Source: Halobacteriales archaeon QS_3_64_16 (GTDB taxonomy: Archaea > Halobacteriota > Halobacteria > Halobacteriales > Halococcaceae). Taken from it: 53,617 nucleotides of DNA. Below, in pieces: positions 52,991-53,617 of the stretch. The notes under the pieces are model-generated. The model worked only from the letters and a program-made list of their open reading frames with translations. It was not told where the DNA came from and made no database searches. Each line of letters starts with the position of its first letter. Position 1 is the stretch's first letter. Where the stretch lies: assembly GCA_003021705.1 (NCBI GenBank), contig PXRJ01000068.1, positions 1 to 53,617 on the forward strand, given 5' to 3'. The position numbers and the translations under genes are program-made.

Positions 52991-53617
52991 TACTATCTAC
53001 CCGAGGAACTGCCCCCATCGGCCGAGTTCGATTTCGGTACTGAGTTTCAGGAGACACTTCAGGACGCGATCTATCAGCTCGGCCGGCTGGAGGGGATCGC
53101 CGACGAAACGGAAGCGAGCCCGATCGTCTATACGTCGCTGGTGCGTCGCGAAGCCGTCGAATCGGTCCTGGTCGAGGGGGCCGACCTCAACTTCGAAGAT
53201 CTGTTCCGACCGGAGGAACTCGATCACAAAAGGACGACTAAAGACATCCGTGAGGCGCTCAACTACGAACGAGCGATCCGGGAGGGTGCCGTGCGGGTCG
53301 CCGATCGGGGCGAGATCACGCTGGAACTCCTGAAAGACCTCCATGCGACGCTGTTGGAGGGTGTTCGAGACGAGTCCGACCGCCTCGGTGAGTTCCGCCG
53401 GAAGCCGGTACACATCCCGCCGCCGGAGGCATTCGAGGCGTCGTTCGTCCCGCCAGCTCCGGACGAGATTCGGCCGCTAATGGCGAACTTGGAACGCTAT
53501 CTCAATCGCGGTGGCGAGTACCACGACCTTATCGATCTCGGGCTCGTCCACTACCAGTTCGAGACGATCCATCCCTTCGGGGATGGGAACGGCCGTCTGG
53601 GGCGCGTCCTCATCACC
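52928..53617 (+). CDS. Fic-domain AMP-transferase, class II (3' end outside window)
   Basis: 230 residues are visible. Fic enzymes transfer AMP (or other phosphate-linked groups) from a nucleotide to hydroxyls of target proteins. The catalytic motif HPFGDGNGRLGR (residues 215-226) agrees with the consensus HxFxDGNGRxxR, so the enzyme should be active. The N-terminal part contains SVLVEG (79-84), which fits the inhibitory helix motif [S/T]xxxE[G/N]; its position before the Fic domain defines class II autoinhibition. The N-terminal Fic/DOC-associated region APGRYVPYGRESYYLPEELPP is also usual. An in-frame ATG at 52910 is an alternative start. The upstream spacer is AT-rich and the gene stands where sdhA is expected, suggesting insertion. 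Confidence 0.9.
   Translation, partial: MPPEDLSESAPGRYVPYGRESYYLPEELPPSAEFDFGTEFQETLQDAIYQLGRLEGIADETEASPIVYTSLVRREAVESVLVEGADLNFEDLFRPEELDHKRTTKDIREALNYERAIREGAVRVADRGEITLELLKDLHATLLEGVRDESDRLGEFRRKPVHIPPPEAFEASFVPPAPDEIRPLMANLERYLNRGGEYHDLIDLGLVHYQFETIHPFGDGNGRLGRVLIT

Overview
The window is chromosomal DNA of a haloarchaeon (class Halobacteria). The evidence is a high GC content rich in CGATCG, very acidic proteins with Asp/Glu-rich insertions, a halophilic plant-type [2Fe-2S] ferredoxin, archaeal information-processing genes (aIF5B/IF-2, Nob1, TFS, a GAN/RecJ-like DHH nuclease), a pyruvoyl-dependent arginine decarboxylase, and many TATA boxes lying 24-32 bases before the start codon, as expected for leaderless transcripts. 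The genus cannot be fixed from the sequence alone.

Layout. 1-2.6 kb: the 5' part of a prepilin/preflagellin peptidase, ferredoxin, an enoyl-CoA hydratase-family protein and a small membrane protein. 2.6-3.1 kb: a hairpin-rich spacer that ends in tRNA-Leu(GAG). 3.2-9.3 kb: divergent ornithine-cyclodeaminase-family and FAD-dependent amino acid oxidoreductase genes, an MFS transporter, a 280-base array of tiny perfect hairpins and an NRAMP-fold transporter without the usual metal-site motifs. 9.4-12.7 kb: CPBP protease, DeoC, DUF1648 and DUF63 membrane proteins. 12.8-15.0 kb: an AT-richer, foreign-looking island holding a KAP-family P-loop NTPase broken in two at a run of nine G. 15.1-23 kb: ferritin-like protein, class I aminotransferase, arginine decarboxylase, YfcE-like phosphoesterase, IF-2, PRC-barrel protein and Nob1. 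23-29.2 kb: Tat-exported beta-propeller protein, glycosyltransferase, glucose-6-phosphate isomerase, TFS and a haloarchaeal regulator-like protein. 29.3-31.6 kb: an ECF biotin importer (bioY, bioM, bioN) preceded by a BirA-type operator. 31.7-38.3 kb: a large membrane Fe-S oxidoreductase, a GH3 beta-glucosidase, and a sulfatase-fold protein next to a glycosyltransferase. 38.4-48 kb: haem/tetrapyrrole genes hemB, hemL, hemC and hemD, interrupted by an ammonium transporter fused to PII, a PurM-like protein and an alanine-glyoxylate-type aminotransferase. 48.2-53.6 kb: DHH nuclease, a membrane-anchored surface protein, sdhC-sdhD-sdhB, and a Fic protein where sdhA would be expected.

How parts work together. 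hemB, hemL, hemC and hemD cover glutamate-1-semialdehyde to uroporphyrinogen III, except for the glutamyl-tRNA steps, which are not in the window. BioY/M/N form one transporter. sdhCDB are three of the four subunits of succinate dehydrogenase. The Amt-PII fusion puts the channel and its regulator in one chain.

The most unusual DNA is not coding. At least four intergenic regions (about 2.66-3.01, 7.06-7.34, 27.79-28.02 and 41.62-41.88 kb) are built from the same linkers alternating with perfect stems of 6-10 base pairs that mostly close on three-base loops. Stem sequences differ between copies but stay self-complementary. Three related larger stem-loops sit directly after stop codons, so the family may be tied to transcript 3' ends.
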